Assembly: GCA_031459855.1 (NCBI GenBank)
Contig: JAVKHP010000001.1
Span: 165,960 to 229,959, forward strand
Direction of reading: 5' to 3'
Origin: Armatimonadota bacterium
GTDB taxonomy: Bacteria; Sysuimicrobiota; Sysuimicrobiia; Sysuimicrobiales; Humicultoraceae
DNA: 64,000 nucleotides
A program made the position numbers and the translations under genes. Every line of letters begins with the position of its first letter. The first letter of the stretch is position 1. Positions 34,809-44,315 of this stretch are shown here, one piece after another. The notes below the pieces were generated by a model. The model searched no databases. It had not been told where the DNA came from and saw only the letters and a program-made list of their open reading frames with translations.

Positions 34809-34861
34809 CCGGCGTTCCCTGGGCGGCCGGCGGGCGTCACCCACATCGGGTTACGGGAGGC
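34800..34861. repeat. Intergenic repeat 2, copy B
   Basis: About 62 bp matching 31788-31849. It runs from the end of the cupin gene to the start of the DUF4242-like gene and ends in GGGAGG, providing that gene's ribosome site. Confidence 0.7.
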
Positions 34862-35143
34862 ATGACCGTGGCGCTCCTCCGCACGTACATGGCCGACTGC
34901 GATCTCCCTGGCATGACTGCTCAGCAGCTGGCGGGCACCGAGGCGCGCGCCCGTCGGGCATGCGAGCAGGCGGCCGCGGCCGGCGCTGTCGTCCGGTACC
35001 TGCGCGCCATCTGGGTGCCGGGAGACTGGCGCGTCATGTACCTGTTCCAGGCCCACGATGCCGCCGTCGTGGAAACCGTCTGCCAGGCGGCGCAGATCCC
35101 GTTCCTGCGCGTCGTCGACGTCGTCGACATGAGCGTGCGGTGA
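34862..35143 (+). CDS. DUF4242-like (SCO4226-type) small protein
   Basis: A 93-residue protein: RTYMADCDLPGMTAQQLAG, VVRYLRAIWVPGDWRVMYLF and IPFLRVVDVVDM. The layout (short ferredoxin-like fold with a V.YL.S...PGD..Y..F.A pattern) resembles DUF4242 proteins, of which SCO4226 binds nickel. Preceded by GGGAGG from repeat 2. It ends six bases before the converging ornithine-cyclodeaminase-like gene. Confidence 0.65.
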   Translation: MTVALLRTYMADCDLPGMTAQQLAGTEARARRACEQAAAAGAVVRYLRAIWVPGDWRVMYLFQAHDAAVVETVCQAAQIPFLRVVDVVDMSVR

Positions 35144-35149
35144 AGGCCA

Positions 35150-36136
35150 TCACGCGAACGGCTTGAGCTGGGGGATCTCGCCGACCTCCGTGCCCAGCCG
35201 CCGGGCCCGGGCGCGGGCGTAGACGCGCCCGGCCACCACCAGGTCCTGCATCGCCGTGCCCACGGTCTTCAGCACGAGCACGTCGTCCGGATGGGTGCGC
35301 AGCCGCCGACCGTCACGCAGGACGTCGGCGAGCGGCACGAGGCGGTCCGGGGCCAGCACCCCCGCGTCCAGCGCGGCCCGCACGTCGCCCGACTCGGCGT
35401 GCACGCCGCGCACGGAGTCGACGAGCACCCAGCGGGCTCGCCGCAGCGACTCGACGTCGAGTTCCCGCAGGTCGAGCCGGGTCGACCCGATGGACAGCAC
35501 CGTGGCGCCCGGGAGCACCCGCCGGCCGTCGAGCACCGGCTCGGCGCTCTTGGTGGCGAGCACGAGCACGGGCGCGCGGGCGACCACGGCATCGGCGGAG
35601 TCGACCGCGACGACCGGCCGTCCGATGCGCGCGCGCATCTCGGCAGCGAACGCCTCGCGGCTGGCGCGTCGCGGGCTGTAGACGACCGCCTCCGCAAACG
35701 GCAACGCCTCGGCCATGGCGGCCAGCAGGCCGCGCGCCTCGTAGCCGCTGCCCAGCACGCCCAGGACACCCACCGGGCCGTCGAGCATGTGTTGCGCGGC
35801 GAGCACCGCGACGCCCGCTGTGCGCATCTGCGTGATCTGGGCGGCGTCCATGACCGCCAGCAGCTCGCCGCTCCCGGCGTCGTAGAGGAGGATCAGGTAG
35901 CGGACGCCGGCGCCCCGCACCAGGTTCATCACCTTGCAACCCATGTAGCCCGCGCCGTCGATCCCCACCACCGCCGGCATGATCCGCAACCAGCCGGAGG
36001 GCACGTCGGTGGTCAGGCGGTCGGGTTGCACCACGCGTCCCTCGGCCTCGGCGCGAAACCCGGCCCGCAGGGCCTCCAGGACCTCGGCGGCTGTGAGGCA
36101 GGCCGCGACCTGCTCGGCGGTCAGCACCAGGGCCAT
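35150..36136 (-). CDS. Ornithine cyclodeaminase/mu-crystallin family protein
   Basis: A 328-residue Rossmann-fold protein: VPSGWLRIMPAVVG, GYMGCKVMNLV, YDAGSGELLAVMDAAQITQM with the catalytic-type Asp, GVLGSGYEARGLLAAMAEAL (NAD-binding, ~residue 125) and VLSIGSTRLDLREL. Members include ornithine cyclodeaminase, alanine dehydrogenase (Archaeoglobus type) and ketimine reductase; the substrate cannot be chosen here. The ATG at 36136 and a GTG at 36139 overlap the upstream ThiE/TenI stop, so it is the last gene of the thiamin operon. Confidence 0.87.
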   Translation of the reverse strand: MALVLTAEQVAACLTAAEVLEALRAGFRAEAEGRVVQPDRLTTDVPSGWLRIMPAVVGIDGAGYMGCKVMNLVRGAGVRYLILLYDAGSGELLAVMDAAQITQMRTAGVAVLAAQHMLDGPVGVLGVLGSGYEARGLLAAMAEALPFAEAVVYSPRRASREAFAAEMRARIGRPVVAVDSADAVVARAPVLVLATKSAEPVLDGRRVLPGATVLSIGSTRLDLRELDVESLRRARWVLVDSVRGVHAESGDVRAALDAGVLAPDRLVPLADVLRDGRRLRTHPDDVLVLKTVGTAMQDLVVAGRVYARARARRLGTEVGEIPQLKPFA

Positions 36137-36816
36137 CACAGCATCCCGGGCCGCGGCGCAGGCCCTCCGACCTCCTCAAGCGCTCGAACCGGGTCCCCAG
36201 CGCGAAGCACCGCCGAGACCACCGCGACCCCCGCAGCACCGGCCTGCAAGCACACCGCCACCGTGTCCCGGGTAACGCCTCCGATCGCCAGTACCGGCAC
36301 CCGTGCCTCCCGGCAAAACTCGCGCAGCGCCTCCACCCCCACCCCCAAACCCGCTTTGGAGCCCGGAGCGAACACCGGGCCGAACACGACGTAGTGGGCC
36401 ACTCGCTCAGCGGCCCGCAGGGCTGCCAGGTTGTGGACACTGGCGGATCTCATCAGTTGCGCCGCTTCCGGCGGAACTGCGTGGGGGATCTGAGACTCCG
36501 GCCAGTGCACTCCCGCGAACCCCAGCTCCCGCGCCATGCCCGCAGGTCCGTTGAGGGTCAGGGGAAAGCTCCGCCCGAGGATCTCCGCCGCCTCCCGGGC
36601 CAGCTTCTCGAGGGATCCGCTGGGCCTGTCTTTGGCCCTGACCTGTACGGCCGCGGGCACCGCGGGCTTTGCAAACCTGAGGCGCTCCAGCACCCGTCGC
36701 CACGAGGCCTCCCCGCCCGCAGCGTCCACGTCCGCCACCACCACCAACCGCGGAATCGGAAGACCACCCCGAGAATCGCTGGCACGATCGTTGGAAGCCC
36801 CGGGCTCCCTGTCCAA
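36136..36816 (-). CDS. ThiE/TenI-family thiamin-pathway protein
   Basis: A 226-residue TIM-barrel of the thiamine phosphate synthase/TenI family: VQVRAKDR (QxRxK), FAGVHWPES, MRSASVHNLAALRAAERVAH, YVVFGPVFAPGSKAGLGVG and VPVLAIGGV. ThiE normally has LND, VHLGQ.D and FPT.TK; here these read LNG, VHWPES and FAPGSK. The loss of pyrophosphate-binding residues makes the thiazole tautomerase TenI at least as likely as thiamine phosphate synthase. The start is TTG at 36816 after AGGAGA. It follows thiG by 15 bases. Confidence 0.8.
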   Translation of the reverse strand: MDREPGASNDRASDSRGGLPIPRLVVVADVDAAGGEASWRRVLERLRFAKPAVPAAVQVRAKDRPSGSLEKLAREAAEILGRSFPLTLNGPAGMARELGFAGVHWPESQIPHAVPPEAAQLMRSASVHNLAALRAAERVAHYVVFGPVFAPGSKAGLGVGVEALREFCREARVPVLAIGGVTRDTVAVCLQAGAAGVAVVSAVLRAGDPVRALEEVGGPAPRPGML

Positions 36817-36831
36817 AACAGTTTCTCCTCG

Positions 36832-37846
<1,015 letters not shown>

Positions 37847-37849
37847 GGC

Positions 37850-38959
37850 TCACCCCCCCTGGAACCGCCGGGGGTCCACAGAGGCCAGCATGTGGTGGTC
37901 GGTCCCCTCCACCACGTGCCGGACCAACACGGCGCTCAGCGGCGCCAGCTCCACGCCTTTGCGGTAGTGGCCGGTGGCCACCAGGAGGCTGGCTCTCTCG
38001 TCCAAGGGCCCGACCGCGGGCACGTTGTCCCGGATGGCAGGCCGAAAGCCCACTGCCACCTCCCGCAAAGGCATCTCGTCCACACAGGGAAGCGGCCGCC
38101 GGCCTTCCCGCAAGAGCTCGTACACGCCCCCGGCCAGCGCCTCGCGCGCCCAGCCCCGTTCCTCCACCGTCGCCCCCAGCACCGTCTCCTGCCATGCTCG
38201 CGGGACCACGTAGACCCGCGGCGTCCTGACAACCCTCAGGGAGTCCAACCCCGCGCCCAACCGCAGCACGATCCCGCGCACAGGCCGCACAGGCAACGGG
38301 TACACGTCCTGCGGCAGCAGGGAAGCGCTCCAGGCACCCGCGGCCACGGCCACCTTTTCGGCCACCACCTCTTCTCCGCCCCGCAACCGCACGGCCCATC
38401 CGCCGTTCCGCCTGCGCACTTCCTCCGCGGGCGAGTGCTCCAGGATCCGCCCGCGGTGTACCTCCACACTGCGCCGGAGGGCCTGCAAGAGCCGCCGCGG
38501 GTCCACCTGCCAGTCGTGCTCCAACAGCAGCCCGCCCACCACCGACGGACCTAAAGACGGCTGCAGCTCCCGGGCTTGCTCCGTGGAAAGCCTCTGGGTC
38601 TGCAGCCCGAACCGCTTCTGCGCCTGCTCCAGGTGGGCCAGCTCCCGCAGGTCGTCCGCGTCCAGGGCCACCACCACCGTCCCCGACCGGTCGAAGCCCA
38701 CGGAGACGCCAGACTCCGCCTCCAACCGCGCCACCCACTCCGGGTACATGCGGTGGCTCTCCAGGGCCAGATGAGTGGTGACCTCGGGAGTGGTGTCCGC
38801 CTCCGCCGCCGGGGCCAGCATCCCCGCGGCTGCAGAAGCAGCACAGCTATCCCCTACCCGGTCCCGCTCCAGGACCACCACGTCGTGGCCGTGGCGGGCA
38901 AGCTCTTCTGCGACTGCCAGGCCGATGATCCCTCCGCCCACGACCACGATTTCTGTCAC
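37850..38959 (-). CDS. thiO: Glycine oxidase ThiO
   Basis: A 369-residue FAD-dependent DAO-family enzyme. VVGGGIIGLAVAEELARHG is the dinucleotide fold; AASAAAGMLAPAAEAD, VDPRRLLQALRR, VPRAWQETVLGATVEERGW and LLVATGHYRKGVELAP follow the ThiO/DAO pattern. It oxidises glycine to dehydroglycine for ThiG. First gene after the TPP riboswitch; GTG start at 38959. Confidence 0.92.
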   Translation of the reverse strand: MTEIVVVGGGIIGLAVAEELARHGHDVVVLERDRVGDSCAASAAAGMLAPAAEADTTPEVTTHLALESHRMYPEWVARLEAESGVSVGFDRSGTVVVALDADDLRELAHLEQAQKRFGLQTQRLSTEQARELQPSLGPSVVGGLLLEHDWQVDPRRLLQALRRSVEVHRGRILEHSPAEEVRRRNGGWAVRLRGGEEVVAEKVAVAAGAWSASLLPQDVYPLPVRPVRGIVLRLGAGLDSLRVVRTPRVYVVPRAWQETVLGATVEERGWAREALAGGVYELLREGRRPLPCVDEMPLREVAVGFRPAIRDNVPAVGPLDERASLLVATGHYRKGVELAPLSAVLVRHVVEGTDHHMLASVDPRRFQGG

Positions 38960-39081
38960 GCCTGCAGCCCCCCGGAGACTTCGGACGCCCGCGTGGGCGG
39001 ATCCGGCGATCCCCGCGAGCCCCGGCCGAAAGCGAGTGGCTTGATCAGGCGGGTGAGGGTCAACTGGAGGAACACGTATTG

Positions 39082-39170
39082 CGCATTCCCTCCGCCGGCA
39101 TTACCCGGATCAGGTTCTACGGGTATCTCTCAGGCGAGCGAGTCCGCCTACCACCCCGTGCGCTCCAACA
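39082..39170 (-). promoter_or_regulatory. TPP riboswitch (THI element)
   Basis: On the minus strand the conserved elements are in order: GGGGTG, CCTGAGAGATACCC, GAACCTGATCCGGGTAATGC, and CGGCGGAGGGAA. This is the thiamin-pyrophosphate aptamer. It lies ~120 bases before the thiO start and should switch off thiO-thiS-thiG and the ThiE/TenI gene when TPP is plentiful. Confidence 0.97.
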
Positions 39171-39173
39171 CCA

Positions 39174-39202
39174 TGGTCCACGAGCCGACGAAGGATTGTC
39201 AA
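39174..39202 (-). promoter_or_regulatory. Probable promoter of the thiamin operon
   Basis: A consensus -35, TTGACA (39202-39197), lies just upstream of the riboswitch. At 18 bases it is followed by GACCAT, a weak -10. Transcription would begin at or just before the aptamer, as expected. Confidence 0.5.
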
Positions 39203-39440
39203 TCTTTGGGACGCGGGGTAACTGCGCCCCGCCCTTGGCCTACCGCAGTGGGCGGGCTCCCACCGCAGACCGAGGCAGCACGACCCTGACCGCTCGAGGC
39301 GGGTATGGCCCTTCGCGCCACGCGGCTCCCGGGCGCTGGCCTCCTTGAGGGCCGCGAGGGCTGCCACGGAGGTGCGCGGAATACTCTCCGGGAGAGCACC
39401 AGGAGGCTTTCGTCCGCGGGAGCGAAAGGGGTGAGTGTCG

Positions 39441-39833
39441 ATGACGGTGCTGGTCCTAATCGCACAGCTTGTCCTCGGCATCTACTTCCTGATGGCGGCC
39501 TGGAACCACCTCGTGGCCAACCGCCAGGCCTTCGTGCAGTACGCCCAGGCCCGCGGCGTGCCGTCGCCATCGGTCACCGTGCCCCTCACCGGCCTCATGC
39601 ACCTCGGGGCCGGGCTCAGCCTCCTTTTGGGCTACCAGGTGAAGATCGGCGCCTGGCTCGCGATCATCTTCCTGGTCCTGGCAGCCTTCCTCGTGCACCA
39701 CTTCTGGACCGACGAGGGCATGGAGAAGATGGCCCAGATGGCCCACTTCACGAAGAACCTGGCGCTGGCGGCCGCGCTGCTCCTGGCGTCGCTGGTGGCG
39801 CCTGAGACGTGGGTGATCCGCCTGGGACCGTAG
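39441..39833 (+). CDS. DoxX-family membrane protein
   Basis: A 130-residue protein with four hydrophobic segments; QLVLGIYFLMAAWNHLVANR, TVPLTGLMHLGAGLSLLLGY and KIGAWLAIIFLVLAAFLVHH fit the DoxX/DoxD family. Roles in this family range from quinone-linked oxidation to oxidative-stress complexes. ATG at 39441 with AAAGGGG upstream. The 237-bp gap before it (39204-39440) and the 283-bp gap after it (39834-40116) hold no gene I can support. Confidence 0.8.
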   Translation: MTVLVLIAQLVLGIYFLMAAWNHLVANRQAFVQYAQARGVPSPSVTVPLTGLMHLGAGLSLLLGYQVKIGAWLAIIFLVLAAFLVHHFWTDEGMEKMAQMAHFTKNLALAAALLLASLVAPETWVIRLGP

Positions 39834-40116
39834 GGGTCGGACGCAGCTCCTCTCCTGTGGTCGAGGTGGCCGACCGCTCGACGCGGGCGGCCCGTGGGCC
39901 GTGCCGCGCCTGTAGGTGCTCGACGTCCGCCCATCGCCCCCGGGACCTTTGGCCGTCTCGTATCTTGGGACATCAGCGAGCGCCGCGTAAGCGCTGCTCG
40001 CCGTTGAGCGCTACTGGACACAGGTGGAGATCACGCAGGGAGCGTCGCCTGCGCGCACGAACTGCGACGGCGACGGAGTTCCCCAAACGGATGGGGTTCG
40101 CCAAAAGGGGGAGACC

Positions 40117-40839
40117 ATGCGCCTGTGCTACCTGGGCGGCGAGGAGCGTCGTCGCTACCTGCAGGACGCCGCGAGTCCGGGGGTGACGGTCGAGACGCTC
40201 GACTTTGCGCCGTCGTGGCCGCGGCCGGACGTCATTGAGTCGCTCTACGACGAGGCGCTGCTGGCGCCGTGGACCGTCGAGATGTGCGTGGAGGCCGAAC
40301 GCCGGGGCTTCGACGCGGTCGTCACGGGCTGCGCCGGCGACCCGGGCGTGGAGGCCGCGCGCGAGCTGGTCCGCATCCCCGTCATCGGGCCGGGACAGGC
40401 GGGCCTGTACGCGGCAGCCATGCTGGGCGACCGGTTCGCGGTGCTCTCACCGCTGGAGAGCACCGTGCGGCCGACACGCGCGCTGGTCCGCCACTACGGC
40501 CTGGCCGAGAAGTGCGCAGCGGTGCGGTCCGTGGACTGCAGCGTGACGGAGTTGCGGGCGGGCCGACACGAGACCTTCGAGAAGGTGCTCGCGGTGGCCC
40601 GCCGCTGCCTCGCCGAGGACGGTGCCGACACGCTGGTGCTGGCGTGCGCGAGCCTGAGCCACCGGTTCGGCGACGCGCTGGCTGCCGCGCTGCCCGTGCC
40701 GGTGGTGAACGTGCTCCGGGCGTCGGTGCGCCTGGCCGAGTTCCTGGTGGGCAGCCGCCTGTCGCACTCGAAGGTCGCCTACCCCACGCCGACCGCACGC
40801 GGGCACGGCGCGGCGGTGCGGGCAGGAGGTGGCGCGTGA
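40117..40839 (+). CDS. Aspartate/glutamate/hydantoin racemase family protein
   Basis: A 240-residue protein with the two-Cys active-site layout: AVVTGCAGDPGVEAAREL (~residue 70) and LVLACASLSHRFGDAL (~176), and IPVIGPGQAGLYAAA between. The spacing fits HyuE-type hydantoin racemases and the Asp/Glu racemase family (PF01177). ATG preceded by AAAAGGGGGAG. Its stop overlaps the start of the M28-fold hydrolase (GTGA), suggesting both act on the same chiral amide or amino-acid derivative. Confidence 0.83.
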   Translation: MRLCYLGGEERRRYLQDAASPGVTVETLDFAPSWPRPDVIESLYDEALLAPWTVEMCVEAERRGFDAVVTGCAGDPGVEAARELVRIPVIGPGQAGLYAAAMLGDRFAVLSPLESTVRPTRALVRHYGLAEKCAAVRSVDCSVTELRAGRHETFEKVLAVARRCLAEDGADTLVLACASLSHRFGDALAAALPVPVVNVLRASVRLAEFLVGSRLSHSKVAYPTPTARGHGAAVRAGGGA

Positions 40840-42626
40840 CGGCCCGATTGCGCGCGCGTCGCCCCGATGCCGCAGGGCACGACCTCCTGGCGCAGGTGTC
40901 GCTGCCCCGCATGTGGCGCGACCTCGAGGTCCTGTGCAGCATCGACCGCACCTCGGGCACCGCGGGCGAGCGGCGGGCCATGGACTACATCGTGCAGCAA
41001 CTGCGCGCCGAGGGCATCCGCGTCGAGGTGCACGAGTTCGATGCGTACCTGAGTTACCCACGGGAGGCCCGCATCGAGGTGCTCGCTGGCGAGGGGCTGC
41101 CGCGCGAGATCGCGGCGAAGACGCGCGCGTTCTCCGGCACGACCCCGCCCGAGGGCATCACCGCCGAGGTCGTGTACGTGCCCGGCGGGGTCGACCTGTT
41201 CCGTGACACCGAGACCCACCGGCGGCTGGAGGCCGGCGCCATCGCCGGCAAGATCGTGCTCTCCGAGGCCGGCAGCCGGCGCAACATGCAGACCGCCCAG
41301 GAGCGCGGGGCGGTGGCCTACCTGCACACCTGGCCCAGCGACGAGGACGCAATCCACGAAGGGATCGTCTCGCCCGTCTGGGGCGCGCCGACGCCCGAGG
41401 TCGTCCACGCGTTCCCCCGCATCCCCATCCTGAGCATCACGAAGGCCAGCGGTGAGGCGCTGCGCGCCGCCCTGGCCCGGGGCCCGGTGCGCCTGCGGGT
41501 GCACAGTCGCGTCGAGACCGGGTGGCGGCCGGTGGTGTTGCCGGTGGCGCACGTGCCGGGCCGCACCGACGAGTTCGTGCTGTTCTCCGGGCACGTCGAC
41601 TCCTGGCACCTGGGTGCGACCGACAACGCCACGGGCAACGTGGTCACCATGGAGGTCGCGCGGATCCTGCACGGCGCCCGGGCGCGGTTGTACCGGGGGG
41701 TGCGCTGGGCGTTCTGGCCGGGGCACTCCACCGGGCGGTACGCGGGCTCGACCTGGTACGCCGACCGCTTCTGGCACGAGCTGGCCGAGCGCTGCGTGTT
41801 GCACATCAACTGCGACTCGCCGGGTGTCGTCGGCGCGACCGTCTACGACCCCATCACTGCCACGGCCGACGTGGCCGGCTTCGGCACCGCGCTGGTCCGG
41901 GAGCTCACCGGGCAGACGGTGGGCTGGGAGCGGCCCGTGCGGGCCGGCGACCAGTCGTTCTGGGGCGCAGGCGTGCCGTCGCTGTTCATGGGCCTGTCGC
42001 TGCGGCCCCCGGGACAGCGCTGGCACGTGGGCGGCTCGGGCCTGGGCTGGTGGTGGCACACCGAGGCCGACACGCTGGACAAGGTCGATCCCGAGGTCCT
42101 GCGCCGCGACGCGCAGATCTACCTGCTGGCGGCCTACCGGTTCGCTGCAGTCCCCCTCCCGCCCCAGGAGGTGGCGCCCGCCGTGGACGAGTTGCGGACC
42201 GTGGTGGCGGCGTTGCAGCGCGACGTGGGCGATCGGTTCGACCTGACGCCGGTGGCCGCGGCCCTGGACGGCCTGGCGCAGCGGGCGCGCCGGTTCGACC
42301 GGATCGCCGCGGCCACCGCGCGCGCAGGCGGCCCGCCGCGCCGTGTCGAAGCGCTGGTGCGTGCGCGGCGGGCCGCCATCCGGGCGCTGGTGCAGGCGGG
42401 CTACGTGGCCGGCAGCCCTTTCGACCACGACCCGGCGGTGCCGCAGCGACCGCTGCCCGCCCTGGCCGATGCGCAAGACCTGAAGCACCTGGACCCGGCG
42501 TCGCACGAGGCGCGGCTGCTGGTCACGCGTCTGGGGCGCCGACGCACCCAGGTCGTCCACACGCTGCAGGCCGCCGCGGCCGCCCTGGACGCGGTGGTGG
42601 GCAGCGACCGATCTCGTCGGAGGTGA
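40836..42626 (+). CDS. M28-fold hydrolase with PA-like insert, atypical active site (paralogue 1)
   Basis: A 596-residue protein of the M28 peptidase/aminopeptidase family. N-terminal part followed by a PA-like insert (~100-230), then the catalytic fold: LFSGHVDSWHLGATDNATGN (His and Asp ligands), HINCDSPG (Asp ligand) and WWWHTEADTLDKVD (final His). Where M28 enzymes have the catalytic/zinc Glu-Glu (W..EE.GLLGS), this one has FWPGHSTGRYAGSTWYADRF, with no Glu. A paralogue at 49680-51452 shares the change. A C-terminal helical region of ~150 residues is extra. Probably an amide hydrolase coupled to the racemase, not a proven peptidase. Confidence 0.82.
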   Translation: MTARLRARRPDAAGHDLLAQVSLPRMWRDLEVLCSIDRTSGTAGERRAMDYIVQQLRAEGIRVEVHEFDAYLSYPREARIEVLAGEGLPREIAAKTRAFSGTTPPEGITAEVVYVPGGVDLFRDTETHRRLEAGAIAGKIVLSEAGSRRNMQTAQERGAVAYLHTWPSDEDAIHEGIVSPVWGAPTPEVVHAFPRIPILSITKASGEALRAALARGPVRLRVHSRVETGWRPVVLPVAHVPGRTDEFVLFSGHVDSWHLGATDNATGNVVTMEVARILHGARARLYRGVRWAFWPGHSTGRYAGSTWYADRFWHELAERCVLHINCDSPGVVGATVYDPITATADVAGFGTALVRELTGQTVGWERPVRAGDQSFWGAGVPSLFMGLSLRPPGQRWHVGGSGLGWWWHTEADTLDKVDPEVLRRDAQIYLLAAYRFAAVPLPPQEVAPAVDELRTVVAALQRDVGDRFDLTPVAAALDGLAQRARRFDRIAAATARAGGPPRRVEALVRARRAAIRALVQAGYVAGSPFDHDPAVPQRPLPALADAQDLKHLDPASHEARLLVTRLGRRRTQVVHTLQAAAAALDAVVGSDRSRRR

Positions 42627-42631
42627 AGCAC

Positions 42632-44227
42632 ATGCATCCGATCCGTCGTGTGACGCTCCGGTTCGCCCCACTGGTGGTGGCGGCTGTCGCCCTGGCCGTG
42701 GCCGGCAGCGGGCTGCCGGGCGCCGCGCAGGCGCGCGGCGGGACGTTCACGCTGCCGATCATCGACAACGCCCGCATGTGGCCCATCGTGGGCGGCCTCC
42801 CCAACATCCTGGTCAACAAGGTGCTCTACAGCACCCTGGTCAAGTACGACCCCAACAACTGGCAGCCGGTGGGCGACCTGGCGGAGCGGTGGACCCTGGG
42901 CGACGACAGGCTGACGTGGACCTTCACCCTGCGCCGCAACGTCACCTGGCACGACGGCCAGCCCTTCACGGCCCGGGACGTGAAGTTCACCATCGAGCGC
43001 CTGTGGCTGAACCCGCAGGTGCCCTTCTTCCAGCGGGGCAACGTGAGCGAGATCAGCCGCGTGGACATCGTCGACGACTACACCGTGCGCATCGTGACCA
43101 AGACGCCGTTCGCCACGCTGCCGGTGATGCTGGGCTACCTGGCCAACATCCTGCCCGAGCACATCCTGGGCCGCTACACCGTCGACCAGCTGCGCAACCC
43201 CGTGGAGTTCCTGCGCAACCCCATCGGCACCGGGCCGTTCCGGTTCGCCGAGGCGGTGCTGGGCTCCCACGTCCGCCTGGTGGCCTACGACCGGTACTTC
43301 GGCGGCCGGCCGCGGCTCGATGCCATCGTCTTCCGCGTGGTGGCCGACCTGGAGCAGCAGCTGGCGCAGCTGCAGACCGGCCAGCTCGACCTGATGATCA
43401 TCGAACCCCACCAGCTGAGCCTGGTGCAGCGGATGCCCAACGTCCAGGTGATCGACGCACCCCAAGTCAACTACACCTTCGTGGCCTTCAACCACAAGCT
43501 CGAGCCGTTCGGCGACCGCAAGGTGCGCCAGGCCCTGACCCACGCGGTGGACCGCAAGGCGATCCTGGACAAGATCTACCAGGGGAAGGGCCGCCTGGCC
43601 ACCGGGCCCATCAACCCGCTGATCAGCTGGGCGTACACCGACAAGGTCCACCAGTTTCCCTACAACCCCGAGCTGGCCAACCGCCTGCTGGAGGAGGCGG
43701 GCTGGACACGGGGGCCCGACGGCATCCGGCGCAAGGGCGGGCAGCCCCTGAAGATCACCATCGACGTCGACCGCGGCAACCCGGTGCGCGAGCAGACCGC
43801 GGTGGTGACGCGGCAGTACTGGCGCGACGTGGGCGTGGACGCCGACGTGCGCGTGAGCGAGTTCAACGCCCTGCTCTCGCGCATCCGGTCGCGGCCCAAC
43901 CCGCTGCAGACCTGGACGCTGTGGTACATCACGCCGCCGGAGGCCGACATCCTGGCCTACTACCACACCCAGGGCACCCTCAACGAGTTCGGCTACGCCA
44001 ACCCCGAGCTCGACCGCCTGCTGGAGGCGGGCCGCGCGACCTTCGACCTCAAGGAGCGGGCGAAGATCTACCACCAGGCCCAGAAGTTCATGGCCTGGGA
44101 CGCGCCGGTGATCTACCTGGTCTACCCCCACGAGCTGCAGGCGATGAACCGCCGCGTGCAGGGGTGGGTGAAGATGGGCTACCGGGACGCCCTGACGCAC
44201 ATGACGAACGTCTCGATCGGACGCTGA
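42632..44227 (+). CDS. Peptide-type ABC transporter substrate-binding protein (family 5)
   Basis: A 531-residue secreted binding protein (SBP_bac_5). A signal peptide (LVVAAVALAVAGSGLPGAAQA) is followed by KVLYSTLVKYDPNNWQPVGD, the family motif LRRNVTWHDGQPFTARDVKF, NPIGTGPFRF and VRQALTHAVDRKAILDKIYQ. ATG with GGAGGTGA, five bases after the M28 stop. It should bind a peptide, amide or other small solute for the permeases downstream. Confidence 0.92.
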   Translation: MHPIRRVTLRFAPLVVAAVALAVAGSGLPGAAQARGGTFTLPIIDNARMWPIVGGLPNILVNKVLYSTLVKYDPNNWQPVGDLAERWTLGDDRLTWTFTLRRNVTWHDGQPFTARDVKFTIERLWLNPQVPFFQRGNVSEISRVDIVDDYTVRIVTKTPFATLPVMLGYLANILPEHILGRYTVDQLRNPVEFLRNPIGTGPFRFAEAVLGSHVRLVAYDRYFGGRPRLDAIVFRVVADLEQQLAQLQTGQLDLMIIEPHQLSLVQRMPNVQVIDAPQVNYTFVAFNHKLEPFGDRKVRQALTHAVDRKAILDKIYQGKGRLATGPINPLISWAYTDKVHQFPYNPELANRLLEEAGWTRGPDGIRRKGGQPLKITIDVDRGNPVREQTAVVTRQYWRDVGVDADVRVSEFNALLSRIRSRPNPLQTWTLWYITPPEADILAYYHTQGTLNEFGYANPELDRLLEAGRATFDLKERAKIYHQAQKFMAWDAPVIYLVYPHELQAMNRRVQGWVKMGYRDALTHMTNVSIGR

Positions 44228-44230
44228 GCC

Positions 44231-44279
44231 GCGCCCCGCGCATGGTGGTTGCGGACATCGACCACGGCGCCCGGGGCGC
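44231..44279 (+). other. Intercistronic hairpin between binding protein and permease
   Basis: Perfect 8-bp arms GCGCCCCG (44231-44238) and CGGGGCGC (44272-44279) enclose an inner GTGGT/ACCAC stem. It begins three bases after the binding-protein stop. Such hairpins can raise binding-protein mRNA over permease mRNA. The second peptide-transporter operon has a comparable hairpin at 54824-54849. Confidence 0.5.
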
Positions 44280-44315
44280 ATGCCTCGATCGGGCGCTGCG
44301 GCACGCCCTCCTGCC

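Noticed and set aside
40269-40835. Upstream extension of the first M28-fold gene (open frame from 40269)
   Set aside because: That part overlaps the racemase gene in another frame and is Arg/Gly-rich; the GTG at 40836 in the GTGA overlap is the better start.
44280-44315. ATG at 44280 as the DppB start
   Set aside because: It abuts a strong hairpin and adds a non-family leader; GTG 44316 starts the typical SRYLLRR N-terminus. The choice is not certain.
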